A DNA stretch of 64,000 nucleotides from Palsa-504 sp963844625 (GCA_963844625.1 CAWJPF010000032.1:1-64000), one strand, 5' to 3'. Counted from the first letter of the stretch, positions 41,985-50,947 are shown. Notes: generated by a model from the sequence alone, not told the origin. A program made the numbers and translations.

Positions 41985-43652
41985 ATGAGCACCTTGAACG
42001 GGACACCGGGTCAGCCCACCGTGCGCCGCCTGCTGGCGGGTGCGCTGGCCGGTCTGCTGGCGGCCGCCGTGGCACTGGGCGTGGCCGAGCTCGCGGCAGC
42101 GATCACCGGTCCGCTGGGTGCTCCCGTGATCGCGGTCGGGGAGACCGCGATCAACCTGACGCCCATCCCGGTCAAGGATTTCGCGATCGTGCACTTCGGG
42201 TCGCACGACAAGGAAGCCCTCATCGCCGGCATCGTGGTCCTGCTGGCCGGCTTCGCCGCGCTGATCGGCATGCTGGCCGTCCGCCGGATCGGCTACGGCC
42301 TGGCCGGGCTCGCGGTGTTCGCCGTCGTGGGCGTCGCGGCGGCCGTCCACTTGCCGAACGCCACCGCCGTGGACGTCGTCCCCACGCTGGCCGGCGTGGC
42401 CGTGGCGGCGGCGGCGCTGGTGATACTGGTGCGCGCCGTCTGGGCGGCCTTTCCAGTGGCGGAGGCCAGGCACGGGGTCGCTTCTTTCGAAGGTAGCGGG
42501 CCGCCGGCTGACCTCCTGACGGGGGGCCCCTACCTCGGCGACTTGGCCGGGGCTCAGATCGGGCCGGAAACCGAAGCCGCCCGCCGGCCGGATCGCCGTC
42601 GCTTCCTTCTGGCGGGGGCGGGAGCGGCGGCGCTGGCCGCGGTGGCGGGCGGTCTGGGCGACAAGCTGGTCGGAAGGTTCAGCGTCGCCTCGTCCCGGGC
42701 GCAGGTGCGGCTGCCGGCCCCGGCCGTCGCCGCCAAGGCCGTCCCCGCGGGCGCCGACCTCCGGATTCCCGGGCTGACGCCCTTCTTCACCTCCAACAGC
42801 AGCTTCTACCGGGTCGACACCGACCTGGTCCTGCCGCAGGTGTCGCCGGAAAGCTGGACGCTGCGGATCGACGGCATGGTCGACCGGGAACTCGAGTTCA
42901 CCTTCGCCGAACTGCTCAAGATGCCGCTGACCGAGAACGACATGACGCTGGTGTGCGTATCGGACTCGGTCGGCGGCCCCTACCTGGGCAACGCCAGGTG
43001 GCTCGGCGTGCCGCTGGCCGGCCTGCTGCGGCGGGCCGGGGTGCAGGCGGGCGCCGATCAGGTCCTGTCCGCCGCGACCGACGGGATGACGATCTCTACC
43101 CCGGTCGCCACGATCCTGGATACGCAGGGCGCGCTGCTCGCCGTGGGCATGAACGGCCAGCCGCTGCCGATCGCGCACGGCTTCCCCGCCCGCATGCTGG
43201 TCCCCGGCCTGTACGGCTACGTGTCCGCCACCAAGTGGGTCACCCGGCTGACGCTCACCACCTTCGCGAAGCAGCGGGCCTACTGGACGCAGCGCGGCTA
43301 CACGGCCCGGGCGCCGATCAAGACCGAGTCGCGTATCGACGTGCCCAGGCCGCTGGCGCAGGTCAAGGCCGGTCACGTCACGGTGGCGGGCGTGGCCTGG
43401 GCGCCGGCCAAGGGCATCGCCGCGGTCCAGGTCAACGTGGACAACGGCCCGTGGCACCAGGCCAGGCTGGCCGCCGTCGACGGCATCGACACCTGGCGGC
43501 AGTGGATGTGGGACTGGGACGCCAGTCCCGGGCTGCACACCCTGCAGGTCCGCGCGACCGACAACGCGGGCGTGACCCAGACGTCGGCGCGCACCCAGGT
43601 TTTTCCCAACGGCGCAAGCGGCTGGGACTCCACCGTGGTCACCGTCACATGA
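41985..43652 (+). CDS. Molybdopterin-dependent oxidoreductase with N-terminal membrane domain
   Basis: ATG 41985 (or 41973) starts a protein of about 555 residues. Three or four helices fill residues 15-150. A basic, Tat-like stretch (RRPDRRRFLLAG, about 200-215) leads into the sulfite-oxidase-type domain. The molybdenum-ligand cysteine is in MTLVCVSDSVGGPYLGNARW (Cys about 324). The C-terminal immunoglobulin-like dimer domain (KAGHVTVAGVAWAPAKGIAAVQV) follows. It probably oxidises or reduces a small extracytoplasmic substrate; sulfite is not certain. It is divergent from sigK and precedes the fasciclin gene by 49 bases. Confidence 0.9.
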   Translation: MSTLNGTPGQPTVRRLLAGALAGLLAAAVALGVAELAAAITGPLGAPVIAVGETAINLTPIPVKDFAIVHFGSHDKEALIAGIVVLLAGFAALIGMLAVRRIGYGLAGLAVFAVVGVAAAVHLPNATAVDVVPTLAGVAVAAAALVILVRAVWAAFPVAEARHGVASFEGSGPPADLLTGGPYLGDLAGAQIGPETEAARRPDRRRFLLAGAGAAALAAVAGGLGDKLVGRFSVASSRAQVRLPAPAVAAKAVPAGADLRIPGLTPFFTSNSSFYRVDTDLVLPQVSPESWTLRIDGMVDRELEFTFAELLKMPLTENDMTLVCVSDSVGGPYLGNARWLGVPLAGLLRRAGVQAGADQVLSAATDGMTISTPVATILDTQGALLAVGMNGQPLPIAHGFPARMLVPGLYGYVSATKWVTRLTLTTFAKQRAYWTQRGYTARAPIKTESRIDVPRPLAQVKAGHVTVAGVAWAPAKGIAAVQVNVDNGPWHQARLAAVDGIDTWRQWMWDWDASPGLHTLQVRATDNAGVTQTSARTQVFPNGASGWDSTVVTVT

Positions 43653-43701
43653 CGGGCCTCGGCATCGCAGGTCAAGTCAACTATTACCAGGGAGCACAAC
43701 C

Positions 43702-44358
43702 GTGAAATACCGTCTTCTCGCCGTCTCAGGAATCGCCGCGGGCCTGGCCCTCACCACGGCCGCCTGCAGTTCAACCTCGTCCACGTCGGCTGCGGCCGGG
43801 GCCTCGTCGCCCGCGGCCTCGCCCTCGTCCTCGTCCCCGATGGCGTCTTCTGCCGCGGGGGGCGGTTCGGGCGCGGCGACCAGCATGGACTTCGGCACGG
43901 GCTGCGCGTCGGTGCCGAAGAGCGGCGCGGGCAGCTTCACCGGGATGTCCACCGCGCCGGTCGCTACCGCGGCCTCGGCCAACCCGGTCCTGTCCACGCT
44001 GGTCGCGGCGGTCAAGGCGGCCGGCCTGGTGGACACGCTGAACTCGGCGTCCAACATCACGGTGTTCGCGCCGGACAACGCGGCGTTCGCCAAGATCCCC
44101 GCCGCCACCCTGAAGTCGGTCCTGGCAAACAAGGCCGAACTGACCAAGATCCTCACCTACCACGTCGCCTCCGGCCGCAAGACCCCCGCCGACCTGGCCT
44201 CGGGCATGGCCATCAAGACGCTCGAAGGCGGCGCCGTGATGCCGGCGCTGAAGAGCGGCAGCTACACCGTCAACGGCGCGAACGTGGTGTGCGGCAACGT
44301 CCAGACCGCCAACGCCACCGTCTACATCATCGACACCGTGCTGATGCCGAAGTCCTGA
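43702..44358 (+). CDS. Fasciclin-domain lipoprotein (MPT83/MPT70-like)
   Basis: ATG 43702 gives 218 residues. The lipoprotein signal (MKYRLLAVSGIAAGLALTTAACSST) has its Cys at about 22, followed by a Ser/Ala linker. The FAS1 domain spans about 85-215: NPVLSTLVAAVKAAGLVDTL, NITVFAPDNAAFAKIPAATL (H1 motif), ILTYHVASGR and TVYIIDTVLMPK (H2). In mycobacteria such surface proteins are SigK-dependent. Position next to sigK-rskA argues for the same control; a terminator follows the gene. Confidence 0.92.
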   Translation: MKYRLLAVSGIAAGLALTTAACSSTSSTSAAAGASSPAASPSSSSPMASSAAGGGSGAATSMDFGTGCASVPKSGAGSFTGMSTAPVATAASANPVLSTLVAAVKAAGLVDTLNSASNITVFAPDNAAFAKIPAATLKSVLANKAELTKILTYHVASGRKTPADLASGMAIKTLEGGAVMPALKSGSYTVNGANVVCGNVQTANATVYIIDTVLMPKS

Positions 44359-44365
44359 TGACAGT

Positions 44366-44402
44366 GGCCCGCCCGGGCGCCTCGCGAGGGTCCGGGCGGG
44401 CC
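44366..44402 (+). terminator. GC-rich terminator hairpin after the fasciclin gene
   Basis: GGCCCGCCCGG (44366-44376) pairs with CCGGGCGGGCC (44392-44402), 8 bases after the stop codon, followed by GTTCTGGTT. Confidence 0.75.
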
Positions 44403-44416
44403 GTTCTGGTTGGGGT

Positions 44417-44469
44417 ACCACGGTCCGTTCGGGCAAAAAGATTTTTTATTATGCCGAACGGACCGTGGT
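44417..44469. repeat. AT-cored palindrome, CCGTTCGG family, copy 3 (perfect)
   Basis: ACCACGGTCCGTTCGG (44417-44432) and CCGAACGGACCGTGGT (44454-44469) form a perfect 16-base stem. The 21-base loop is AT-rich with AAAAAGATTTTTTATT. It lies between convergent fasciclin and photolyase genes and could serve as a two-way terminator or be a miniature mobile repeat. Confidence 0.8.
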
Positions 44470-44478
44470 GCTCGGCCC

Positions 44479-45774
44479 TTAGCTGAGCTCGACGATCGGA
44501 TCGGGGTAGCCGAGCTGCCTGCGGTGCCCCGGGTCCAGCTGCCACGGCGTCTGGAGGCAGGCCGCGTCCAGGCCGGCCAGCTCCGGGACGTAGCGGCGGA
44601 CGTAGTCGCCGGCCTGGTCGAACCGATGGGCCTGCCGGAGCGGGTTCATCACCCGGTTGGGCCTGGTGTTGTTGCCGGTCCCGGCCACCCACTGCCAGTT
44701 ACCCGCGTTGGCGGCCACGTCGCCGTCCGCGAGCAGGCCGCCGAAGTGCCGGTAGCCGAGCCGCCAGTCGATGCCGAGGTTGCGGGTGAGGAACGAGGCC
44801 GTGATCATCCGGGCCCGGTTGTGCATGAACCCCTCGGCGGCCAGCTGCCGCATCCCGGCGTCGACGATCGGTATCCCGGTGCGTCCCGCGCGCCACGCCT
44901 CGAGCGCTTCGTGGTCCTGGCGCCAGGACGCGCCGGGCCGGTAGTTCTTCCTGGCCATATCGGGGAAGGCCGCCGTGACCTGGTAGAAGAAGTCACGCCA
45001 GGCGAGCTGCCGGCAGAATTCCTCGCCGCCGGGCCGGTCCCGGGCGCCGATGGCTAGTTCCAGCGGGGAGACGCAGCCGAACCGCAGGTACGCGCTGAGC
45101 CTGGAGGTCTCGTCGCCCGGCAGGTCGTCGTGGTGCTCGTGGTAGGTGGCGAGGCTTTGCTGGCGCCAGCGGACAAACCGGCGGCGACCTTCTGTTTCGC
45201 CGCCCGGCGCGAGGTGGGGCGAGGTGCCGCGGGCGTGGGCTGGAAGCTGGCCTTCGTGCTGGACTGGGGGCATGGTGATGGCCGCTGGCGGGGGGCAGTG
45301 CTGACGCCAGGTGGTCGCGCGCCAGGCGCGCCAGTACGGGGTGAAGACCCGGTAGTGGCCCCCGCCCGCCGGGGTCAGGTCCCCGGGGGGCACGACGGTC
45401 AGGCCGGGGGTGACCTCGAGGTCCAGCCGGTGCGCCTGGCATTCGCGTTCCAGGTTCAGGCGGCGTCTTGTGGCGTAGTGGGAGACGTCGCCGGCCAGGT
45501 AGATGGCGTCCGCGTGGGTGGCGGTGGCGAGCTTGATGGTCTCGGCGGCGGGGTCGCCGGTCCTGATCAGGAGGTCGGCGCCGCGCCTTTGCAGGGCGTC
45601 GCGCAGGTCGATGAGAGACTCCCGGAGGAAGCGGAGCCGGTTCGGCGGCCCGGGGATCGCGGGGTCGACGACGAACAGCGGCACGACCTGCCGGGCGCGG
45701 GTGCACGCCAGGTGCAGGGCCGGGTTGTCGTGCAGCCGGAGATCACGCGTGAACAGCACGATCGCGGTTTCCAC
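44479..45774 (-). CDS. phrB: Class I deoxyribodipyrimidine photolyase
   Basis: ATG 45774 gives 431 residues. The antenna domain (about 1-130) starts IVLFTRDLRLHDNPALHLAC. The FAD and DNA domain has LPGDETSRLSAYLRFGCVSPLE, CRQLAWRDFFYQVTAAFP, GRTGIPIVDAGMRQLAAEGFMHNRARM and GNWQWVAGTG with PNRVMNPLRQAHRFD. These are CPD photolyase signatures, with the conserved Trp residues of the electron chain. It repairs UV dimers using blue light. It ends at the palindrome and is divergent from a DUF523/DUF1722 gene, a frequent partner. Confidence 0.93.
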   Translation of the reverse strand: METAIVLFTRDLRLHDNPALHLACTRARQVVPLFVVDPAIPGPPNRLRFLRESLIDLRDALQRRGADLLIRTGDPAAETIKLATATHADAIYLAGDVSHYATRRRLNLERECQAHRLDLEVTPGLTVVPPGDLTPAGGGHYRVFTPYWRAWRATTWRQHCPPPAAITMPPVQHEGQLPAHARGTSPHLAPGGETEGRRRFVRWRQQSLATYHEHHDDLPGDETSRLSAYLRFGCVSPLELAIGARDRPGGEEFCRQLAWRDFFYQVTAAFPDMARKNYRPGASWRQDHEALEAWRAGRTGIPIVDAGMRQLAAEGFMHNRARMITASFLTRNLGIDWRLGYRHFGGLLADGDVAANAGNWQWVAGTGNNTRPNRVMNPLRQAHRFDQAGDYVRRYVPELAGLDAACLQTPWQLDPGHRRQLGYPDPIVELS

Positions 45775-45812
45775 TTACCTTCCCTCCGGTCGGGGCGTGA
45801 GAAGCTGAAATT

Positions 45813-46745
45813 ATGCGGGATGGTGAGGGCGCGCGGCCGCGGCTGGGCGTGTCGAGCTGCCTGCTGGGGGCGGAGGTGCGGTTCAACGGCGGGCACAAGC
45901 GGTTTCGCTTCCTGACCGATGAGCTGGCGCCGTTCGTCGACTGGGTGCCGTACTGCCCGGAGATCGAGATCGGGCTCGGCACCCCGCGCGAGGCGATCCG
46001 GCTGACCGCTGCGGGGCGGCTGGTGAACCGCGGCGGGACGCTTGACCATACCGAGGCGATGGCCGGGCTGCCGCTGCCGTCGGGCCTGGACGGGTACGTG
46101 TTCAAGGCGAAGTCGCCCAGCTGCGGGATCGGCGGGATTCCGCGGTACCGGCCGGACGGGCAGCCAGCCGATCACGGGGGACGCGGGCTGTACGCCGCGC
46201 GGGTGCTGGGTGCTTTTCCCCTGCTGGCGGTGGTGGACGAGGGGCGGCTGAACGACGCGGGGCTGCGGGAGGCGTTCGTAGAGCGCGTGTTCGCCGCGGC
46301 CCGGCTGCGGTCGCTTCTTTGGTCTGAGTCGTGGCAGCCGCGGGATCTGGTCGGCTTCCACGCGCGGCACAAGCTGCAGCTGCTGGCGCACGACCCGTTG
46401 CGCTACGCCGAGGCGGGCCGGCTCGTGGCCACGGCCGGGTCGTCGCCGCGGGCCGGGGCTGCGTACCGGGAGGTTTTCCTGGCGGCCATGGCCGAGCGGG
46501 CGACCAGGGGGCGTCACGCCAACGCGCTGCAGCACGCGTACAGCCGGGTCGGCCGGGAGCTGGACCGGGCCCGGCGCGATGACCTGGTGGCCCGGATCGA
46601 TTCCTACCGGCGGGGCGAGGTGCCGCTCAGCGTCCCGGTCGCGCTGCTGGCCCACTACGCCAGCGGCGGCGGGCTGCCCTGGCTGGCGGAGCAGACGTAC
46701 CTGGCACCGTTCCCCGCCGAGCTGCGGTTGCGGCACGGCGTCTGA
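45813..46745 (+). CDS. DUF523-DUF1722 (YbgA-type) protein
   Basis: ATG 45813 gives 310 residues. The N-terminal DUF523 part (RLGVSSCLLGAEVRFNGGHK, VPYCPEIEIGLGTPREAIRL, YVFKAKSPSCGIGGIPRY) keeps conserved cysteines that may hold a metal or cluster. The C-terminal DUF1722 part (about 180-300) includes VGFHARHKLQLLAHDPLRY and ANALQHAYSRVGRELDRA. In E. coli ybgA is beside phr, as here (39 bases apart, divergent). Its function is unknown, with a role in tRNA or DNA repair suggested by context only. Confidence 0.88.
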   Translation: MRDGEGARPRLGVSSCLLGAEVRFNGGHKRFRFLTDELAPFVDWVPYCPEIEIGLGTPREAIRLTAAGRLVNRGGTLDHTEAMAGLPLPSGLDGYVFKAKSPSCGIGGIPRYRPDGQPADHGGRGLYAARVLGAFPLLAVVDEGRLNDAGLREAFVERVFAAARLRSLLWSESWQPRDLVGFHARHKLQLLAHDPLRYAEAGRLVATAGSSPRAGAAYREVFLAAMAERATRGRHANALQHAYSRVGRELDRARRDDLVARIDSYRRGEVPLSVPVALLAHYASGGGLPWLAEQTYLAPFPAELRLRHGV

Positions 46746-46753
46746 GAGCTGGG

Positions 46754-47557
46754 TCACCGGTTTTTCGGTGGGAGGGGGAAGAAGCCGCTGGTCTTCGCGA
46801 CGTAGTCGGCGTACTTGGGGCGGGCGGCGGTCATCCGGCGGTCGGTCATCCGCGCGCCCGTGCCGCGGGTCAGGATGTAGGTCATCAGCAGCGGGGCGAA
46901 CACGAACGCCAGCCCGGCCACCGAACCCAGGCTGATCAGGAACAGGCCCCACCACATGCAGAAGTCACCGAAATAGTTGGGGTGCCTGGTGTACCGCCAC
47001 AGGCCGCGGTCCATGATCAGGCCCTGGTGCCCTGGATCGGCCTTGAACCTCGCCAGCTGCCAGTCCCCCACCGACTCGAAGACGAAACCGCCCAGCCAGA
47101 GGACGGCGCCGATGATCGTGAGCGGGCCGACCGGGGCCCGCTCGAGCATGCCGGCCTGGACCGGAAGGGTGGCCACCCACAAGATCAGGGCCTGGAGCAG
47201 GTAGATGACCCGGAACGCGTAGGCGTTCTTGTCCCCCTTGGCGCGGCTGAGCATGTCGCGGTAGCGCGGGTCCTCGGGTTTGCCGTGGTTGCGCCAGCCG
47301 ATGTAGGCGGCCAGCCGCAGGCCCCATAGGACAGCGGCGGCCAGCAGGAGGTACCGGCGCGCGGACTGGCCGTGGCCGATCGAGGCGAGCAGGCTGACCA
47401 GGGCGACGACGGCGATGCCGATGCCCCAGGCGGTGTCGACCACGCTGTGCTTGCCGGCCTTCAGCGCGACGGCGAAGGTCACGCCCATCATCACGAGCAG
47501 CGCGGCCGCGGAGCTGAGCACCGTGACCACGAACGGCCCGGCGGGGATGCCGCTCAC
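46754..47557 (-). CDS. DUF1295 integral membrane protein
   Basis: GTG 47557 overlaps the upstream stop (GTGA) and gives 267 residues. About seven helices are seen; the family motif GLIMDRGLWRYTRHPNYFGDFCMWWG lies near 190-215, with AYIGWRNHGKPEDPRY earlier. DUF1295 proteins resemble steroid 5-alpha reductases and isoprenylcysteine methyltransferases and may reduce or methylate lipids. It is the last gene of the operon with two cyclopropane synthases, so a lipid-modifying role fits. Confidence 0.88.
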   Translation of the reverse strand: MSGIPAGPFVVTVLSSAAALLVMMGVTFAVALKAGKHSVVDTAWGIGIAVVALVSLLASIGHGQSARRYLLLAAAVLWGLRLAAYIGWRNHGKPEDPRYRDMLSRAKGDKNAYAFRVIYLLQALILWVATLPVQAGMLERAPVGPLTIIGAVLWLGGFVFESVGDWQLARFKADPGHQGLIMDRGLWRYTRHPNYFGDFCMWWGLFLISLGSVAGLAFVFAPLLMTYILTRGTGARMTDRRMTAARPKYADYVAKTSGFFPLPPKNR

Positions 47558-48948
47558 CGCTGTGCCGTGCCCCGCTGTGCCGTGCCCCGCTGTGCCGTGC
47601 CCCGCTGTGCCGTTCCCCGCTGGGGCCTGACCGCGAGGATCTGGTCTACGCCCATCCGGCCCTCCTCGAAGGCCAGCGCGCCGCCGGCCAGGTAGAGCCG
47701 CCACACGCGGACCTGCTCCTCGGTGAGGATCTCCCTGATGGCCGCCAGCTTGGCCTCGAAGTTGCCGAGCCAGGCCCGGATGGTCCGGACGTAATGGGGG
47801 CGCATCGCCTCGGTGTTGATGACCTCGAAGCCGGCGTCCTCGATCAGCCGCACCGTTTCGCCGACCGGACGCATGGTCATGTCGGGAGTGATGTAGGACT
47901 CGATGAACGGGCCGCCGCCCGGGGCGCGGGAGCCCCGGGACATTTGCTGGATGAGCAGCCGGCCGCCGGGCTTGACCAGGCGGTAAAGCTCCGCGCAGAA
48001 CCCGGGGTAATTGGCCGCGCCCACGTGCTCGCCCATCTCCACCGAGGCGATCGCGTCGTAAGGCCCGCCTGCCGCGTCCCGGTAGTCCTGGATCCGCACC
48101 TCGGCGCGCTCCCCCAGCCCCAGGCCGCGGACCCGTTGTTTTACGTAGCCGCCCTGCTCGCGGGCGAGGGTTACGGCGGTGACCTGGACTTTGTAGTCGC
48201 GGGCGGCGTGAACCGTCAGGGAGCCCCAGCCGCAGCCCATGTCGAGCAGCTTACGGCCGGGCTCCAGGACGAGCTTGCGGCAGATCATGTCCAGCTTGGC
48301 GCGCTGGGCGTCCGCGAGGGTGCCTTGGCTCATCCTGGCCCAGTAGCCGCAGGAGTAGGCCATGCTCGGGTCCAGGATGAGCTGGTAGAACGCGGCGGAT
48401 ACGTCGTAGTGGCCCGCGATCACGGCCCGGTCGCGGGCCCGGCTGTGCAGGCGGCCGCTAACCCGCAGCTCGCAGGCGGGCGGGGGCGGCGGAGCGCCGA
48501 GGACCTTCAGCTGCAGCGCGGCGCGGGCCGCGGCCCACACGGCCGGCGTCCAGGCCGCCGCGGTCCGGGCGGCGGCGGCCTTTCTGACCACGGCTTGCGC
48601 GGCCGGGGCTAGCGCGGCCGGGGTCCAGGCGGGGGGCGCTTTTGGTGTGCCTTTGGGCCTGATCGCGGTGAAGACGAGACGCAGGCCCTCGGTGAGGTCG
48701 CCCTCGACGTCCAGCTCGCCGCTGATGTAGGCGCGGGCCAGGCCGAGCTCGCCGGGGCGCCAGAGCAGGCGGCACAGCGCCTCCGGTGACCGGATGACGG
48801 CGACGGGCGTGCCTCGGGGGCCCGCCTCGCTGCCGTCCCACGCGCGCAGCCGGACCGGCAGGTCCAGGCCGGCGTGCGTCTTGAGCAGCGACGCGATGAC
48901 CTCGGCGGCGGTCTGGGGGGCGGGCGGCTTCTGGTCGGCGCGCGTCAT
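47554..48948 (-). CDS. Cyclopropane-fatty-acid synthase-family methyltransferase, first
   Basis: ATG 48948 overlaps the preceding stop (ATGA); the product is about 464 residues. An N-terminal SCP2-like region (VRLRAWDGSEAGPRGTPVAV, then LARAYISGELDVEGD) precedes the SAM domain at about 190-400. Key motifs are GHYDVSAAFYQLILDPSMAYSCGYW, LLDMGCGWGSLTVHAARDY and ASVEMGEHVGAANYPGFCAE. It transfers a methyl or methylene group onto unsaturated acyl chains in phospholipids. The end is made of GTAQR repeats. It is fourth in the five-gene operon. Confidence 0.9.
   Translation of the reverse strand: MTRADQKPPAPQTAAEVIASLLKTHAGLDLPVRLRAWDGSEAGPRGTPVAVIRSPEALCRLLWRPGELGLARAYISGELDVEGDLTEGLRLVFTAIRPKGTPKAPPAWTPAALAPAAQAVVRKAAAARTAAAWTPAVWAAARAALQLKVLGAPPPPPACELRVSGRLHSRARDRAVIAGHYDVSAAFYQLILDPSMAYSCGYWARMSQGTLADAQRAKLDMICRKLVLEPGRKLLDMGCGWGSLTVHAARDYKVQVTAVTLAREQGGYVKQRVRGLGLGERAEVRIQDYRDAAGGPYDAIASVEMGEHVGAANYPGFCAELYRLVKPGGRLLIQQMSRGSRAPGGGPFIESYITPDMTMRPVGETVRLIEDAGFEVINTEAMRPHYVRTIRAWLGNFEAKLAAIREILTEEQVRVWRLYLAGGALAFEEGRMGVDQILAVRPQRGTAQRGTAQRGTAQRGTAQR
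47558..47617. repeat. Four 15-base tandem repeats at the methyltransferase 3' end
   Basis: The unit CGCTGTGCCGTGCCC is repeated four times (one base differs in the last). It codes, on the minus strand, for GTAQR repeats that close the methyltransferase at 47554-48948. Confidence 0.9.
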
Positions 48949-50216
48949 ATCCGGGCCAGGGTCAGCTGGCTGGCGCCGATGTAGCCGGACCTGAAGCCGG
49001 CTTCGGAGTAGGCCAGGTAAAAGGTCCACATGCGGTTGAACACCTCATCGAAGCCGAGGCCCGCGACCTCATCGGCCCGGGAGCAGAACCGTTCCCGCCA
49101 TATCTTCAACGTTTCCGCGTAGTGCGCGCCGAAGTCGTCGCGGGCCGTGATCCGCAGCCGGGTGGAGCTGGCCAGGCTGTTCTCGATCGCGGTAATAGAA
49201 GGGAGCAGGCCGCCGGGGAAGATGTACTTGTGGATCCAGGTGTAGGTGCGGCGGGTGGCCAGCATCCGGTCGTGGCCCATGGTGATCGTCTGCAGCCCGA
49301 TGCGGCCGCCGGGGGCGAGGTGCTGGTCGAGCGCGGCGAAGTAGGCGTCCCAGTAGCGCTCGCCGACCGCCTCGATCATCTCGACCGAACAGATGGCGTC
49401 GAACTCGCCCTCGATGTCGCGGTAGTCGCGGAGTTCGACGCTGACCTGGCCAGATAGCCCGGCCGCGGCGACCCGGCGGGCGGCGAGCGCCTGCTGCTCC
49501 CGCGAGAGCGTGATGGTAACCACGTGGGCACCGCGGCCTGCGGCACGCAGCGCCAGCTCACCCCAGCCGGTGCCGACCTCTAGCAGCCGGCAGCCCGGCC
49601 CGACCCCGGCCCGGTCGAGCATGCGGTCGATCTTGCGGCGCTGAGCCTCGGCGAGCAGCGGCTCGGACGCGACCGGGGTGCCGTCTTGGGCGGTGGCGAA
49701 TAGGGCGGAGGAGTAGGTCATGGTGTCGTCGAGGAAGAGCGCGAACAGCTCGTTGGACAGGTCGTAGTGGCGGCCGATGTTCCGGCGCGCGCCCTCGCGG
49801 GTCTGCGCGTCATCGGACGGTCGCCTGCGCACCGCGAGCTGGCGGAGCCGCTGCTGCCAGGGCGGCACGAGATCGCCGACGTTGGCGGCGAAGACCGTGA
49901 GCAGTCCGGTCAGGTCGGCGCTGTCCCAGTCGCCCGCCATGTACGACTCGCCGAAGCCGATCAGGCCGGAGGCGCCGACGCGGCGGAAGAACTCCCAGGG
50001 GCGGTGCAGGACCAGCACCGGATCGGCCGGCGCCCCCGCGCCGATCAGCCGGCCGTCCGGAAACCGCACCCGCAGCGGCAGCTTGGCCACGCCGGCGTTG
50101 AACAGGGCATGCGCGATGGCCGCGCGCACAGGGGGGCCTCCGGCCGTGGCAACATCGGGCCACCGGCCAGCGTCGATGGTCTGGGCCGCGGCGTGCCGCG
50201 TGCTGATGGTGGTCAC
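48945..50216 (-). CDS. Cyclopropane-fatty-acid synthase-family methyltransferase, second
   Basis: ATG 50216 overlaps the DUF1365 stop; the product is 423 residues. The N-terminal part (LPLRVRFPDGRLIGAGAPAD, SGLIGFGESYMAGDWDSADL) leads into GRHYDLSNELFALFLDDTMTYSS, LLEVGTGWGELALRAAGRGA and ICSVEMIEAVGERYWDAYFAAL. The end KYIFPGGLLPSITAIE and MWTFYLAYSEAGFRSGYIG is typical of classical CFA synthases. It uses SAM on double bonds, which the desaturases in this window could supply. Two adjacent but divergent synthases suggest two products or a heteromer. Confidence 0.92.
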   Translation of the reverse strand: MTTISTRHAAAQTIDAGRWPDVATAGGPPVRAAIAHALFNAGVAKLPLRVRFPDGRLIGAGAPADPVLVLHRPWEFFRRVGASGLIGFGESYMAGDWDSADLTGLLTVFAANVGDLVPPWQQRLRQLAVRRRPSDDAQTREGARRNIGRHYDLSNELFALFLDDTMTYSSALFATAQDGTPVASEPLLAEAQRRKIDRMLDRAGVGPGCRLLEVGTGWGELALRAAGRGAHVVTITLSREQQALAARRVAAAGLSGQVSVELRDYRDIEGEFDAICSVEMIEAVGERYWDAYFAALDQHLAPGGRIGLQTITMGHDRMLATRRTYTWIHKYIFPGGLLPSITAIENSLASSTRLRITARDDFGAHYAETLKIWRERFCSRADEVAGLGFDEVFNRMWTFYLAYSEAGFRSGYIGASQLTLARI

Positions 50217-50947
50217 TGAACGCCTTCCTGGGGTAGATGAGCGGGCCGTGGTATTACCCGCAGGCCGCGAAGGTAGAGCCGGATCCCCTGCCAGCGGATC
50301 CGGGCGGCGACCGCCGCCGTGGACCAGGGATGCCGCGAGGCGGCACTGATCAGGGCCCGCGCCGTGGCCGGGACGCCCCGGCCGTGCACGCTGGCCGCGA
50401 ACGAATGCCCGTCCGGGCGGCCGAGCTTGACGCTCAGCGCAAGACGGCGACCCGGCTCGGGCAGGCTCATCTGGTACTGGCCGTCGACCGGGTAGAACGG
50501 CGAGACGTAGAACTCCTTGGGTACCTGAGCCCGGCCGCGTTCGTCGGTGTGCAGCAGGTAGGCGTGCCGCTGGCCGTAGGTGTTGTGCACCTCGGCCACC
50601 ACGCAGGCCAGCGTGTCATCCGCGCGGTGGCACCAGTAGACCGTCAGCGGGTTGAACACGTATCCGAGCACCCGCGCGTGGGCCAGCATCGTCACCCTGC
50701 CCCCGCCGAGGTCCTCGCCGCGCGTTCGGAGGAAGCGGTCCACGTTCTCGCGGATCGAACGGCCCGGGTCGCCGAGATGATCGCGGGCGTCGAACCGCGC
50801 GAGCAGCCGCAATCCCGGTCCGAGCCGGGGCAGGTGGTCGAGGTCGACCAGCCACTGGTAGCTGCGGTAGGTGAACACGTTGTGCAGCGGCGCGGTCCGC
50901 GCATGGGTGATCGTGCAGTCGTACAGGGTGGCGCGGGTTCCGGTCAC
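50213..50947 (-). CDS. DUF1365 protein
   Basis: GTG 50947 overlaps the amine oxidase stop (GTGA), giving 244 residues. The family pattern is clear: LYDCTITHARTAPLHNVFTYRSYQWLVDLD at the start, DARDHLGDP, VTMLAHARVLGYVFNPLTVYWCH near 95-120, NTYGQRHAYLL and KEFYVSPFYPVDGQYQMSL. The role is unknown. In many bacteria DUF1365 sits between an amine-oxidase-like protein and CFA synthase in light- or singlet-oxygen-induced operons, exactly as here. Confidence 0.9.
   Translation of the reverse strand: MTGTRATLYDCTITHARTAPLHNVFTYRSYQWLVDLDHLPRLGPGLRLLARFDARDHLGDPGRSIRENVDRFLRTRGEDLGGGRVTMLAHARVLGYVFNPLTVYWCHRADDTLACVVAEVHNTYGQRHAYLLHTDERGRAQVPKEFYVSPFYPVDGQYQMSLPEPGRRLALSVKLGRPDGHSFAASVHGRGVPATARALISAASRHPWSTAAVAARIRWQGIRLYLRGLRVIPRPAHLPQEGVQ

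Noticed and set aside
41850..43538. Extension of the SigK frame upstream to about 765 residues
   Set aside because: It is antisense to the molybdopterin enzyme and rich in Arg, His and Gln. The sigma factor has a normal length from 41849.
45567..46955. Minus-strand frame spanning the photolyase start and the DUF523 gene
   Set aside because: Opposite-strand genes have strong motifs; this frame has none.
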